DNA from: Lentisphaeria bacterium
GTDB lineage: Bacteria; Verrucomicrobiota; Lentisphaeria; Oligosphaerales; PUNB01
Length of the DNA: 6,085 nucleotides
Assembly: GCA_007133055.1 (NCBI GenBank)
Contig: SLNM01000029.1
Span: 1 to 6,085, forward strand
Direction: 5' to 3'
Shown here: positions 1-5,808 of the stretch, in pieces
Position numbering within the stretch: position 1 is the stretch's first letter
Layout: the number at the start of each line of letters is the position of its first letter
Made by a program: the position numbers and the translations under genes
Notes under the pieces: model-generated
Told to the model about the DNA's origin: nothing
The model's database searches: none
Seen by the model: only the letters and a program-made list of their open reading frames with translations

Positions 1-802
1 ATTCGCGCTGCCTCGAGACCGCGCTTTTAATCAGCCTGCCGAAGAATACACCAATTGATCCGACAATAATTAAAAGCAGCCCCATCAGCATCAGTGCAAT
101 CGGCAGCCCGTTGCCTTTGCCGCTGCTGCGCGACGAGCGGCGGCGTCCGCCCCCGCCGAGACCGGAGTACAGGCCGATGCGCATCAGCACCTGCCCTACC
201 ACCGTAATCAGAAGGATCCCGAAAAGAACTCCGATCAAACGGATATTCAGGCGCATGTCGCCATTGATAATATGGCTGAACTCATGGGCGATCACCCCTT
301 GCAGTTCATCGCGGTTAAGTTTATCCAGGCAGCCGCGGGTTACTCCGATAACAGCGTCGGACGGCTTGAAGCCGGCGGCAAAGGCATTGATGCCCTCCTG
401 GTCGAGAACATAAACCGGCGGCACCGGCACCCCCGAGGCGATGGCCATCTCCTCGACGATATTCAGCAGCCGCCTTTCCGCCGGATTGTTGGTGTCGGCG
501 CTGATCGGACGACCGCCCAGCATACTGGCCACAGACTTGCCGCCGCCGGAGAGAGAGTGGATTTTGAACAGCGACCCCAGACCGATTATCCCCCCCACCA
601 GAAGGGCGGTCCAGAACAACAGCTCAGGCCGCCACAAAAGACTGGAATCGAAAGGGGTTTGCGGGTCGGTTTCGGCATACCCCAGGGCAATTGCCATAAT
701 GACATAGACGGAGGCAATGATCAGTATGACGGCCATGGCATAGTAGAAAACCAGCAGCTTGGTGCGCTTTTTTGCGTCCGCCTGATACTCGAAAAAATCC
801 AT
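1..802 (-). CDS. M48-family membrane zinc metallopeptidase (HtpX-like), C-terminus outside the window
   Basis: This is an inner-membrane metalloendopeptidase of the M48 family, which cleaves misfolded or surplus membrane proteins. The reading frame is open from the ATG at 802 to the window edge (267 codons), so it is partial. Visible parts are an N-terminus MDFFEYQADAKKRT, hydrophobic segments at about residues 15-40, 59-80, 187-210 and 232-256, and the zinc motif HEFSH at 173-177 (DNA 272-286) followed by NGDMRLN. A Gly/Arg/Ser-rich loop (about 214-231) lies between the last two helices. The final complete residue, Glu267 after SRQR, sits where the family's third zinc ligand is expected. The start is supported by GGGAAGA (811-817) eight bases upstream. 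It lies downstream of lemA on the same strand, a pairing common in bacteria, but 402 bp of mostly repeat DNA separates them. The N-terminus differs from classical HtpX, so I give no symbol. Family assignment is secure; the substrate is unknown. Confidence 0.93.
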   Translation of the reverse strand, partial: MDFFEYQADAKKRTKLLVFYYAMAVILIIASVYVIMAIALGYAETDPQTPFDSSLLWRPELLFWTALLVGGIIGLGSLFKIHSLSGGGKSVASMLGGRPISADTNNPAERRLLNIVEEMAIASGVPVPPVYVLDQEGINAFAAGFKPSDAVIGVTRGCLDKLNRDELQGVIAHEFSHIINGDMRLNIRLIGVLFGILLITVVGQVLMRIGLYSGLGGGGRRRSSRSSGKGNGLPIALMLMGLLLIIVGSIGVFFGRLIKSAVSRQRE

Positions 803-926
803 GGTTGTTATCTTCCCGTCTGTTTATGCACAGCCTGATCAATTCATCAAGTTCGCAGCGAGAATAGCCAGTGTGCATCCAGAATACCCTTGTCCAATGC
901 AGCGTTTGAAGCGTGACACGACACTA
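803..926. other. Leader of the M48 gene, no gene seen
   Basis: This is the upstream region of the leftward M48 gene. It contains one copy of the dispersed motif (833-859). On the minus strand, TTGATG and CATAAA stand 16 bp apart just ahead of the ribosome binding site, but each matches the sigma-70 consensus at only 4 of 6 positions, so a promoter is only possible. The short frames crossing it carry no recognisable protein. Confidence 0.4.
833..859 (+). repeat. Dispersed 27-bp motif, copy a
   Basis: This block begins GCCTGATCAATTCAT and ends TTCGCAGC. It agrees with the complement of 1867-1893 at 24 of 27 positions. It sits 31-57 bases upstream of the M48 start codon. Confidence 0.6.
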
Positions 927-945
927 GGCTTTGCATAGAGAATTG

Positions 946-1022
946 CGAAATCTGCGAATCGAGCCGATTGTAGGTTGGGAATCTGTCCCGACCAGGCTCG
1001 ATTCGCTTGGGCGAGACGGATT
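946..1022 (+). repeat. 77-bp direct repeat, copy 1
   Basis: It matches 1080-1156 at 72 of 77 positions with no gap. The block runs from CGAAATCTGCGAATCGAGCC to GGGCGAGACGGATT. Its hairpin arm carries T at 976 where copy 2 has C, which keeps pairing through a G-T pair. Confidence 0.9.
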
Positions 1023-1079
1023 GCCGCTTCGCTGCTATCCTACGGACAGCCTCTGTTGCTTCGCAACGGTCTCGACCTA

Positions 1080-1156
1080 CGAAATCTGCGAATCGAGCCG
1101 ATTGTAGGTCGGGAATCTGTCCCGACCAGACCCGATCCGCATGGGCGAGACGGATT
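1080..1156 (+). repeat. 77-bp direct repeat, copy 2
   Basis: This is the second copy of the block at 946-1022. The stem GGTCGGGA / TCCCGACC (1107-1114 and 1120-1127) is perfect. After this copy the 57-bp spacer seen after copy 1 is reduced to a few bases before the next CTACGAAATCTGC, so the array is truncated. Confidence 0.9.
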
Positions 1157-1204
1157 CACGCCCTACGAAATCTGCATTTCGCAATTCCCTTTGGGCTTTG
1201 CAGG

Positions 1205-1795
1205 CTAGGAGAACGAAACTTTAACCGCCTCCCGCTCCTGTTGATCCTGAATTTCGAACATCTGCGCCGGGCCGAACCCGAACATGTTGGCGAAAACCAC
1301 GTTGGGAAATGTTTCCCGGGCCGTGTTATAATGCATGACTGCGTCGTTGTAGGCCTGCCGGGCAAACGCCACTTTGTTCTCCGTCGAGGTCAGTTCCTCG
1401 CTCAACTGCATCATATTCTGGTTGGCTTTCAAGTCGGGATACGACTCGACCAGGGCAAACAAACGCCCGAGAGTGCCGGTCAGACCCGCCTCCGCCCCCA
1501 TCAACCCCTGCATCGCTTCCGGATCTCCGGGGTTGGCGGCCGCCTTCTGATCGGCGGCGGCGGCCTTGTTGCGAGCGGCGATGACCGCCTCCAATGTCTC
1601 CCGCTCATGCTTGATGTAGCCCTTGGCGGTCTCGACCAGATTCGGAATCAGGTCGTACCGGCGCTTAAGCTGAACATCAATCTGGGCGAAAGCATTCTTG
1701 AAACGGTTGCGCAACCCGACCAGACGATTGTAGATGCCTGCCACAAAGAAAACCAGAATCAGAACAACTGCTAGTACAATGATCAATGGCCACAT
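1205..1795 (-). CDS. lemA: LemA family protein
   Basis: This is a 196-residue LemA protein, a small membrane-anchored helical protein of poorly defined function often encoded beside M48 peptidases. One N-terminal membrane helix (about residues 3-20, WPLIIVLAVVLILVFFVAG) has no lipobox and leads into a long helical domain. Hallmarks of the family are all present: QLKRRYDLIPNLVE (42-55), a following YIKHERETL segment, a YPDLKAN motif (119-125), YNDAVMHYN (149-157) and ETFPN (161-165). The length is normal for the family. The start is fixed by AAAGGAG seven bases upstream of the ATG (complement of 1803-1809) and by the immediate membrane helix. It ends with TAG only 2 bp from the composite repeat, and the M48 gene follows on the same strand. 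The family call is very secure; the cellular role is inferred from the usual pairing. Confidence 0.96.
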   Translation of the reverse strand: MWPLIIVLAVVLILVFFVAGIYNRLVGLRNRFKNAFAQIDVQLKRRYDLIPNLVETAKGYIKHERETLEAVIAARNKAAAADQKAAANPGDPEAMQGLMGAEAGLTGTLGRLFALVESYPDLKANQNMMQLSEELTSTENKVAFARQAYNDAVMHYNTARETFPNVVFANMFGFGPAQMFEIQDQQEREAVKVSFS

Positions 1796-1843
1796 AATCT
1801 AACTCCTTTGGTTTTAGGTTGGGAACAACAAGACACGATCCAC

Positions 1844-1892
1844 CCTGAATCATTCACGAGCCATCGGCTGCGAAGTTCATGAATTAATCAGG
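1844..1892. repeat. Inverted repeat with nested hairpin upstream of lemA
   Basis: CCTGAATCATTCA (1844-1856) pairs with TGAATTAATCAGG (1880-1892) at 11 of 13 positions. Inside the loop, AGCC-ATC-GGCT (1859-1869) forms a second small stem. It lies 49-97 bases upstream of the lemA ATG, where an operator or leader structure could sit. The right arm is part of a motif repeated elsewhere in the window. Confidence 0.55.
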
Positions 1893-1893
1893 C
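1867..1893 (-). repeat. Dispersed 27-bp motif, copy b
   Basis: Read on the minus strand it begins GCCTGATTAATTCATG and ends TTCGCAGC. It lies 72-98 bases upstream of lemA and overlaps the right arm of the inverted repeat at 1844-1892. Confidence 0.6.
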
Positions 1894-2034
1894 CAATGAT
1901 ATGCCTCGAAACACCAAATTGCATCTCCCACCGTGCAATATAAGGAAGCTTCCACACAAAGCAAATCAACCAACCTGTTTCCACCGCTGACCCACTTCCT
2001 CGTAATGCGTCAGCGATGTGCAGGTGTCAATCTA

Positions 2035-2088
2035 TTTCAGGACGAGACACGAGACAAGAATATCCAATAACCAACACTCAATATCCAA
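2035..2088 (+). repeat. Short tandem and near-tandem simple repeats
   Basis: A single TTTCAGG (2035-2041) is followed by ACGAGAC twice in tandem (2042-2055), then AATATCCAA at 2059-2067 and again at 2080-2088. The TTTCAGG heptamer is the same unit that is tandemly repeated at 5809-5866. No coding capacity is seen. Confidence 0.6.
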
Positions 2089-2120
2089 CTGAACAAGTAA
2101 AAGGCAACAGCGGTGGACGA

Positions 2121-2217
2121 CTGCGAGTGCAGCCCCCGCGCCAACGGCGCATAGCATACCAGACCGGGGCAACGCCCCGGCAAACGATACCGAACAACAT
2201 GTGCGCTGAAGGCGCAC
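2121..2217 (+). repeat. Series of four small perfect hairpins
   Basis: The stems in order are CTGC-GAGT-GCAG (2121-2132), GCGCC-AAC-GGCGC (2138-2150), CCGGGGC-AAC-GCCCCGG (2164-2180) and GTGCGC-TGAAG-GCGCAC (2201-2217). The second and fourth belong to one direct module, GCGC-5 nt-GCGCA-2 nt-GCATA, with a 65-bp period (2138-2158 and 2203-2223). No T-run follows any of them, so they are not simple terminators. They could be REP-like DNA or part of a structured leader RNA. Confidence 0.65.
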
Positions 2218-2264
2218 CGCATAATCTGCGCGCCCTTCACGAGCTTCTATTCAAATCACGCGGA

Positions 2265-2347
2265 CTTCCGCAGATAGGACATTCCCGAAGGGATGACCAC
2301 CTGCGGAAGAATTAAGCACGACCAACGGAAGAGCTTAATCCTTCCGC
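2265..2347 (+). promoter_or_regulatory. Two mutually exclusive stem-loops in the leader of the gene at 2482
   Basis: CTTCCGCAG (2265-2273) pairs perfectly with CTGCGGAAG (2301-2309), enclosing a nested TCCC-GAA-GGGA hairpin (2283-2293). The same GCGGAAG also begins GCGGAAGAATTAAGC (2303-2317), which pairs with GCTTAATCCTTCCGC (2333-2347) at 14 of 15 positions. The two structures share one arm and cannot coexist, as in attenuators or switch-type leaders. No poly-T tract follows the second stem and it ends 134 bases before the start codon, so a regulatory role is only inferred. Confidence 0.4.
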
Positions 2348-2465
2348 TCCGGATGCAAGGTTCCCCTTTCGTGTATTTTGCGTGTTTCGTAGTTAAAATA
2401 TGTTCCCAATTGTTTGCCTTGCAAACCGACAGTTCAATGATTACAGTTCCGGCAGTACAACCCGG

Positions 2466-2472
2466 AAAGGAG
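2466..2472 (+). promoter_or_regulatory. Shine-Dalgarno fixing the start at 2482
   Basis: AAAGGAG lies nine bases before the ATG at 2482. The frame stays open upstream to 2293, but that 63-codon extension has no such signal and covers the hairpin region, so translation most likely starts here. Confidence 0.8.
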
Positions 2473-2481
2473 CTTCCGAAG

Positions 2482-3618
2482 ATGAAAATTATCGAGCAAC
2501 ACCGTCCCGACGTTTTGGAATTGCGCAGCGGTGGCGGGATTGGTCTGTTGCTGTTCAGCCTGCCTTTTGCAGGGGTCGGACTATTTGTCCTCTACCTGGC
2601 TCTGTTCGTACCGGGTGGCATCCCGATTTTTTTCGGACTGCCCTTTGGCTCGATCTTTTTACTGGCCGGGCTGGCGGCCGGTCTGGGGCGGGCCGGAAAA
2701 ATCATCGATCTCCGCCAAGGCACGATTGTCGCCTGGTGGGGTTTGCTGGCACCCTGGCGCCGCAGAACCTATCGATTGCACGACTTCGAATCGGTGACGT
2801 TAAATCGCGAGGTGCGCCAGTCAAAGAACTCGTCCTACACGGTATATCCGGTCCGCATCCAAGGTGCGGACCAAAAAATCAGCCTGGGAGAAACCCAGGA
2901 CTATTTCAAGTCCCGTCGTCTGGCCGGGCGAACCGCCAAATTTCTGCATCTGCCTTTATCCGATGCCGGACTGGGGCAGGAAAGAATACGCTCGCCTGAA
3001 CTATTAGGTTTAAGCCTGCGGCAACAACTGCTGCAAAGGGAGGCTCCCCCCGCCCTGCCCCAGCCACCCGGTGAATTGTTGACCACGATCAAACGCAAGG
3101 GCAATTCGATTATGTTGCAAACACCTCCCCGGGCCGGCCGAGCGCTGGCAACTGCGGCGGCGCTGGCCATCATGCTTGCATCTCTGATCTTGGCCGGGGC
3201 GGGCATGGCAATCATCCGGCAGTTTGAACTGCCTCCCGTATGGAGCTGGATTACATTGCTCCTGCCACCGCTGCTGGGAATGCTGCTGGCCGGCAAAGTT
3301 TGGCGGGCTCTGGGGCCGGGGGTGTGCGAACGCCTGATCGCCGACCCTGAGACCGGGGTGACCCTGCAGAAGGTCCGGGCGGGCGGACAGATCAGCGGCC
3401 TCAAAAAAATCCCCGCCGACGAACTGGAGGAAGTGATGGTACTCAACCCGCAAACCGAAATCGAGGGCCCGGAATTCATGCAGCATATCGCCACCCACTT
3501 CGGGAACAGAGGAATTGCCATGCTCAGTGACAAGGACATGATTAAATTCGGGAAAAAGCTGAGCGGCAGGGAACTGCAATACCTGGACAACCTGATTCAA
3601 GCAACCATGGCGAGCTAA
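2482..3618 (+). CDS. Membrane protein of unknown function with two similar halves (378 aa)
   Basis: I do not recognise this family. The product starts MKIIEQHRPDVLEL and has two pairs of hydrophobic helices (about residues 19-43 and 49-69, then 221-244 and 255-273). Each pair is followed by a soluble segment (74-160 and 281-378) rich in predicted beta strand. The two halves look alike: a short leading strand, two helices, then a D-x-x-x-G turn (IIDLRQGTIV and IADPETGVTL) and an acidic segment before a hydrophobic strand (LHDFESVTL and ADELEEVMV). That suggests an internal duplication, possibly of a membrane-attached PH-like or similar beta domain. There is no signal peptide, enzyme motif or cysteine cluster. 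It is transcribed away from lemA and ends 158 bp before the dehydratase gene on the same strand. G+C and codon use look like those of its neighbours, and the strong ribosome binding site supports a real gene. An envelope role is guesswork from context. Confidence 0.85.
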   Translation: MKIIEQHRPDVLELRSGGGIGLLLFSLPFAGVGLFVLYLALFVPGGIPIFFGLPFGSIFLLAGLAAGLGRAGKIIDLRQGTIVAWWGLLAPWRRRTYRLHDFESVTLNREVRQSKNSSYTVYPVRIQGADQKISLGETQDYFKSRRLAGRTAKFLHLPLSDAGLGQERIRSPELLGLSLRQQLLQREAPPALPQPPGELLTTIKRKGNSIMLQTPPRAGRALATAAALAIMLASLILAGAGMAIIRQFELPPVWSWITLLLPPLLGMLLAGKVWRALGPGVCERLIADPETGVTLQKVRAGGQISGLKKIPADELEEVMVLNPQTEIEGPEFMQHIATHFGNRGIAMLSDKDMIKFGKKLSGRELQYLDNLIQATMAS

Positions 3619-3628
3619 TATCGGTCTA

Positions 3629-3644
3629 GCCTGATTAATTCATG
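3629..3644 (+). repeat. Dispersed motif, 16-bp copy c
   Basis: GCCTGATTAATTCATG is identical to the first 16 bases of copy b, then diverges. It lies 10 bp after the stop of the preceding gene and 133 bp ahead of the dehydratase start. Confidence 0.5.
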
Positions 3645-3681
3645 CGAATTCGGCCATGCGTCGCTTTACTTAGGTTCTGGC

Positions 3682-3710
3682 TTGCAATTCGATTGTTCAT
3701 GCATTATTGT
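3682..3710 (+). promoter_or_regulatory. Possible sigma-70 promoter for the dehydratase gene
   Basis: TTGCAA (3682-3687) and TATTGT (3705-3710) are 17 bp apart, each matching consensus at 4 of 6 positions, about 67 bases upstream of the preferred start codon at 3777. It lies within the gap that a start at 3642 would make coding, so it also bears on the start choice. Weak evidence. Confidence 0.25.
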
Positions 3711-3776
3711 GCGAGCCAATCCGCAGAGGAAGCGCCAAACAATTTCGTTTTAATTTCTCGGAAAGTCGAGCAATCC

Positions 3777-5717
3777 ATGAATTTCCTGACTGCAATACTG
3801 GGTAGCGAACGACGGGCTCAGCGGGTGCGACGTTTGTTGGTTCTGCTGGTCCACGGCGCCTTGGGCGGGCTGGCCTACACCCTGGCAATCGGCCTGCGCT
3901 TTGAATGGACAAACCACTTCCTCTACGGTTCCCCGGACGAGGCTCGATACTTAGTTTTCTGGCAAAACACCGTGGGCCTCGCCGTTTTAGTGCGCATGGC
4001 CACGATCTACTACTTTCGCCTGCACAAAGGGGTTTGGCGCTACGCCGGAATGAACGACTTGCTGCTGCTGATCAAGGCGGTCACCCTGGGCACGATCATT
4101 TTAATCGTCACCGTGCTGTTCACCGGGGAGCGGGCATTCCCCCGGGCTATTTTCATCAATGAGTGGCTGCTGACCATGGCCTTTTTCGGAGGGCTGCGTT
4201 TCTTCCGCCGGCTCTACTCGGAAATGATGTATCCGATGATGCGCAATGTTGGCACTGCCAAGCACAAAGTTTTAATTGTCGGAGCCGGCAGCACCGGTGA
4301 AATGGCGGTGCGCGCCGTGCTCAACGATTTCCATGGCCAGTTCTACGTGGTCGGATTTGTCGACGACGACCCTGCCAAACAGGATTTGCGAATTCACGAC
4401 ATCCCGGTGCTTGGCAAGCTCTCGCAGACCGCCGAATTCGCTGTTGACCTGGAAGTCTCCGATGTGGTTTTCGCCATCCCGAACCCTCAGAAAAAAGTGC
4501 TGCGGGACATTGTAGAAGCTTGTTCCGAGCTGGACATACGCTTTTTAATCATGCCCACCTTCAACGAGATGATGTCGGGCACACTGGTACGCCAGGAAAT
4601 TCGCAGTGTGGAAGTCGAAGACTTGCTGGGGCGCGACCCCATCACCCTGGACCGAGACCCGGTTGACCGGTATTTGAACTGCAAACGAGTATTGATCTCG
4701 GGCGCCGGCGGCTCGATCGGTTCGGAACTGGCCCGCCAGGTGGCGGGCTACGGTCCGGCTAAACTGCTGCTGCTGGAGTTCTCGGAAAACGCCCTGTTCG
4801 AAATTCATCAGGAACTCCGCGACCTGCACCCCGACCTGGAGGTGGTGCCGCTGATCGGAGACATCAAGCAAACGGAGGCGCTGGAGCAGATTTTCGCCGG
4901 CCACCATCCCCAGGTAATCTACCACGCCGCCGCCTACAAGCATGTCCCCCTGATGGAACACTACCCGGTGGAGTGTGTCATGAACAACGTCGTCGGCACC
5001 ATGCGGCTGGCGGAAACCGCGATCAGACACCAGGCCGAACGCTTCATCATGATTTCCACTGACAAGGCGGTCCGGCCAAGCAGTATCATGGGCGCCAGCA
5101 AAAGACTGGCCGAGCTGGTGGTGTCCTCGCGGCAGGCGGACAGTCCCACTAAGTTCTCATCGGTGCGTTTCGGCAATGTTCTGGGCAGCAGCGGCAGCGT
5201 GGTGCCGACCTTCCGCAAACAAATTGCCCGCGGCGGACCGGTTACCGTCACCCACTCCGAAATGACCCGCTACTTCATTACCATCCGCGAAGCGGTCGAG
5301 CTGGTCTTGCAGGCCGCCGTGAACGGCCAGGGCGGTGAAGTGTTTGTGCTTGACATGGGTGAACCGGTCAAGATCGTCGAGCTGGCCCGCAACATGATCG
5401 AGCTGTCGGGACTGCGGGAGAACGAGGACATAAAAATTGTATTCACCGGGCTGCGACCCGGCGAAAAACTGCACGAAGAGCTGGTCGCCTGCGGCGAGGA
5501 GGTAAGCCAGACCGAAGTGCCGAAGATAATGGTCCACCAGCCGGCCAGCCGGGAAAAAGGTTCGCGCATAACCATCGACCGTGAAATAGCCGAGATGGAA
5601 GCCGCCGCCCTGGCCGGGGAGCAGAACCGAACCGTGGAACTGCTGTGGACAATCATCCGCCAGCATGACACCGGCCAGAAGCGACAGGAGACACCCGGCC
5701 AGACCAGCGCTGGGTAG
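3777..5717 (+). CDS. wbpM: WbpM/FlaA1-type membrane-bound UDP-sugar 4,6-dehydratase
   Basis: This is a nucleoside-diphosphate-sugar dehydratase of the large membrane-bound SDR type (WbpM, CapD, PglF). The family converts UDP-GlcNAc to a 4-keto-6-deoxy sugar nucleotide for O-antigen, capsule or glycoprotein glycans. The 646 residues contain four membrane helices (about 20-41, 58-81, 94-116, 124-144). A first Rossmann domain follows with GAGSTG at 169-174, then the catalytic SDR domain with GAGGSIG at 309-315, HAAAYKH (383-389), STDKAVRPSSIMGASK (427-442), EMTRYF (495-500) and GLRPGEKLHEEL (558-569). The usual YxxxK tyrosine is Met438, with Lys442, as known for this subfamily. The start at 3777 is preferred because family members begin just before the first helix; its ribosome binding site is weak (GAG six bases upstream). 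The same frame is open back to 3642, but that adds 45 residues with no family resemblance. Function is secure at family level; the exact sugar product is not. Confidence 0.95.
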   Translation: MNFLTAILGSERRAQRVRRLLVLLVHGALGGLAYTLAIGLRFEWTNHFLYGSPDEARYLVFWQNTVGLAVLVRMATIYYFRLHKGVWRYAGMNDLLLLIKAVTLGTIILIVTVLFTGERAFPRAIFINEWLLTMAFFGGLRFFRRLYSEMMYPMMRNVGTAKHKVLIVGAGSTGEMAVRAVLNDFHGQFYVVGFVDDDPAKQDLRIHDIPVLGKLSQTAEFAVDLEVSDVVFAIPNPQKKVLRDIVEACSELDIRFLIMPTFNEMMSGTLVRQEIRSVEVEDLLGRDPITLDRDPVDRYLNCKRVLISGAGGSIGSELARQVAGYGPAKLLLLEFSENALFEIHQELRDLHPDLEVVPLIGDIKQTEALEQIFAGHHPQVIYHAAAYKHVPLMEHYPVECVMNNVVGTMRLAETAIRHQAERFIMISTDKAVRPSSIMGASKRLAELVVSSRQADSPTKFSSVRFGNVLGSSGSVVPTFRKQIARGGPVTVTHSEMTRYFITIREAVELVLQAAVNGQGGEVFVLDMGEPVKIVELARNMIELSGLRENEDIKIVFTGLRPGEKLHEELVACGEEVSQTEVPKIMVHQPASREKGSRITIDREIAEMEAAALAGEQNRTVELLWTIIRQHDTGQKRQETPGQTSAG

Positions 5718-5808
5718 TGTCAGGAGTTCCACGGGTCAAATTTTGGGCTCTTTCTCAAAACGAATGGGTGGCTAATAGTTTTTTCTTAGATTTTGTGGGT
5801 AACAGCTT

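Larger units (their letters stand above)
927..1202. repeat. Composite REP/MITE-like element between lemA and the M48 gene
   Basis: Two 77-bp direct copies (946-1022 and 1080-1156) differ at 5 positions and start 134 bp apart. A third partial copy, TACGAAATCTGC, follows at 1164-1175. Each long copy contains a hairpin with an 8-bp stem and the loop ATCTG: 973-993 (with one G-T pair) and 1107-1127 (perfect). Other hairpins are GTTGC-TTC-GCAAC (1055-1067) and CGAAAT-CTGC-ATTTCG (1166-1181). The 12-mer GAATTGCGAAAT at 940-951 is repeated inverted at 1176-1187, and GGCTTTGCA occurs directly at 927-935 and 1194-1202. The right edge is 2 bp from the lemA stop. The flanking direct repeat plus inner inverted repeat suggests an inserted non-autonomous element, but the spacing between the two repeat types is unequal (4 bp against 6 bp), so the exact ends are uncertain. 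No transposase is present. Confidence 0.75.
1796..2481. other. 686-bp non-coding region rich in repeats and hairpins
   Basis: This is the divergent intergenic region between lemA (leftward) and the membrane protein gene at 2482 (rightward). No open frame here has a ribosome binding site together with a recognisable protein. From left to right it holds the lemA ribosome binding site, an inverted repeat (1844-1892), ATTGCA / TGCAAT arms (1918-1923 and 1934-1939), short tandem simple repeats (2035-2088), a hairpin series (2121-2217), two competing stem-loops (2265-2347), a degenerate TTTCGTGT-like stretch (2367-2393) and a small hairpin GTTTGC-CTT-GCAAAC (2412-2426). I find no convincing sigma-70 promoter for either gene. 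Confidence 0.7.

Noticed and set aside
272..838. Plus-strand open frame of 188 codons
   Set aside because: It lies antisense to the M48 peptidase gene, whose zinc motif and helices are unmistakable. The plus-strand product has no recognisable features.
946..1175. CRISPR array
   Set aside because: Only two long copies plus a fragment are present, the repeat is 77 bp, spacings are unequal (134 then 86 bp) and no cas gene is in view.
1007..1774. Plus-strand open frame of 255 codons
   Set aside because: It runs through the composite repeat and antisense to lemA, and the lemA protein is clearly the real product.
2164..2180. Rho-independent terminator at the perfect GC hairpin
   Set aside because: The stem is strong but no T-run follows on either strand.
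2016..2315. Plus-strand open frame of 99 codons in the large gap
   Set aside because: It spans simple repeats and hairpins, has no ribosome binding site, and its translation looks like random G+C-rich sequence.
2293..2481. 63-codon upstream extension of the membrane protein gene
   Set aside because: There is no ribosome binding site at 2293 and the segment crosses the stem-loop region, while AAAGGAG sits correctly before 2482.
2901..3600. Two minus-strand open frames opposite the membrane protein gene
   Set aside because: These are shadows of the G+C-rich coding strand. They have no ribosome binding site and no family resemblance, and the plus strand has coherent membrane helices.
4545..5732. 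Several minus-strand open frames opposite the dehydratase
   Set aside because: They are antisense to conserved SDR motifs and are explained by codon bias of the real gene.
5718..5808. Terminator after the dehydratase gene
   Set aside because: A T6 run is present at 5780-5785, but only a 4-bp CTAA/TTAG stem surrounds it and no strong stem precedes it.
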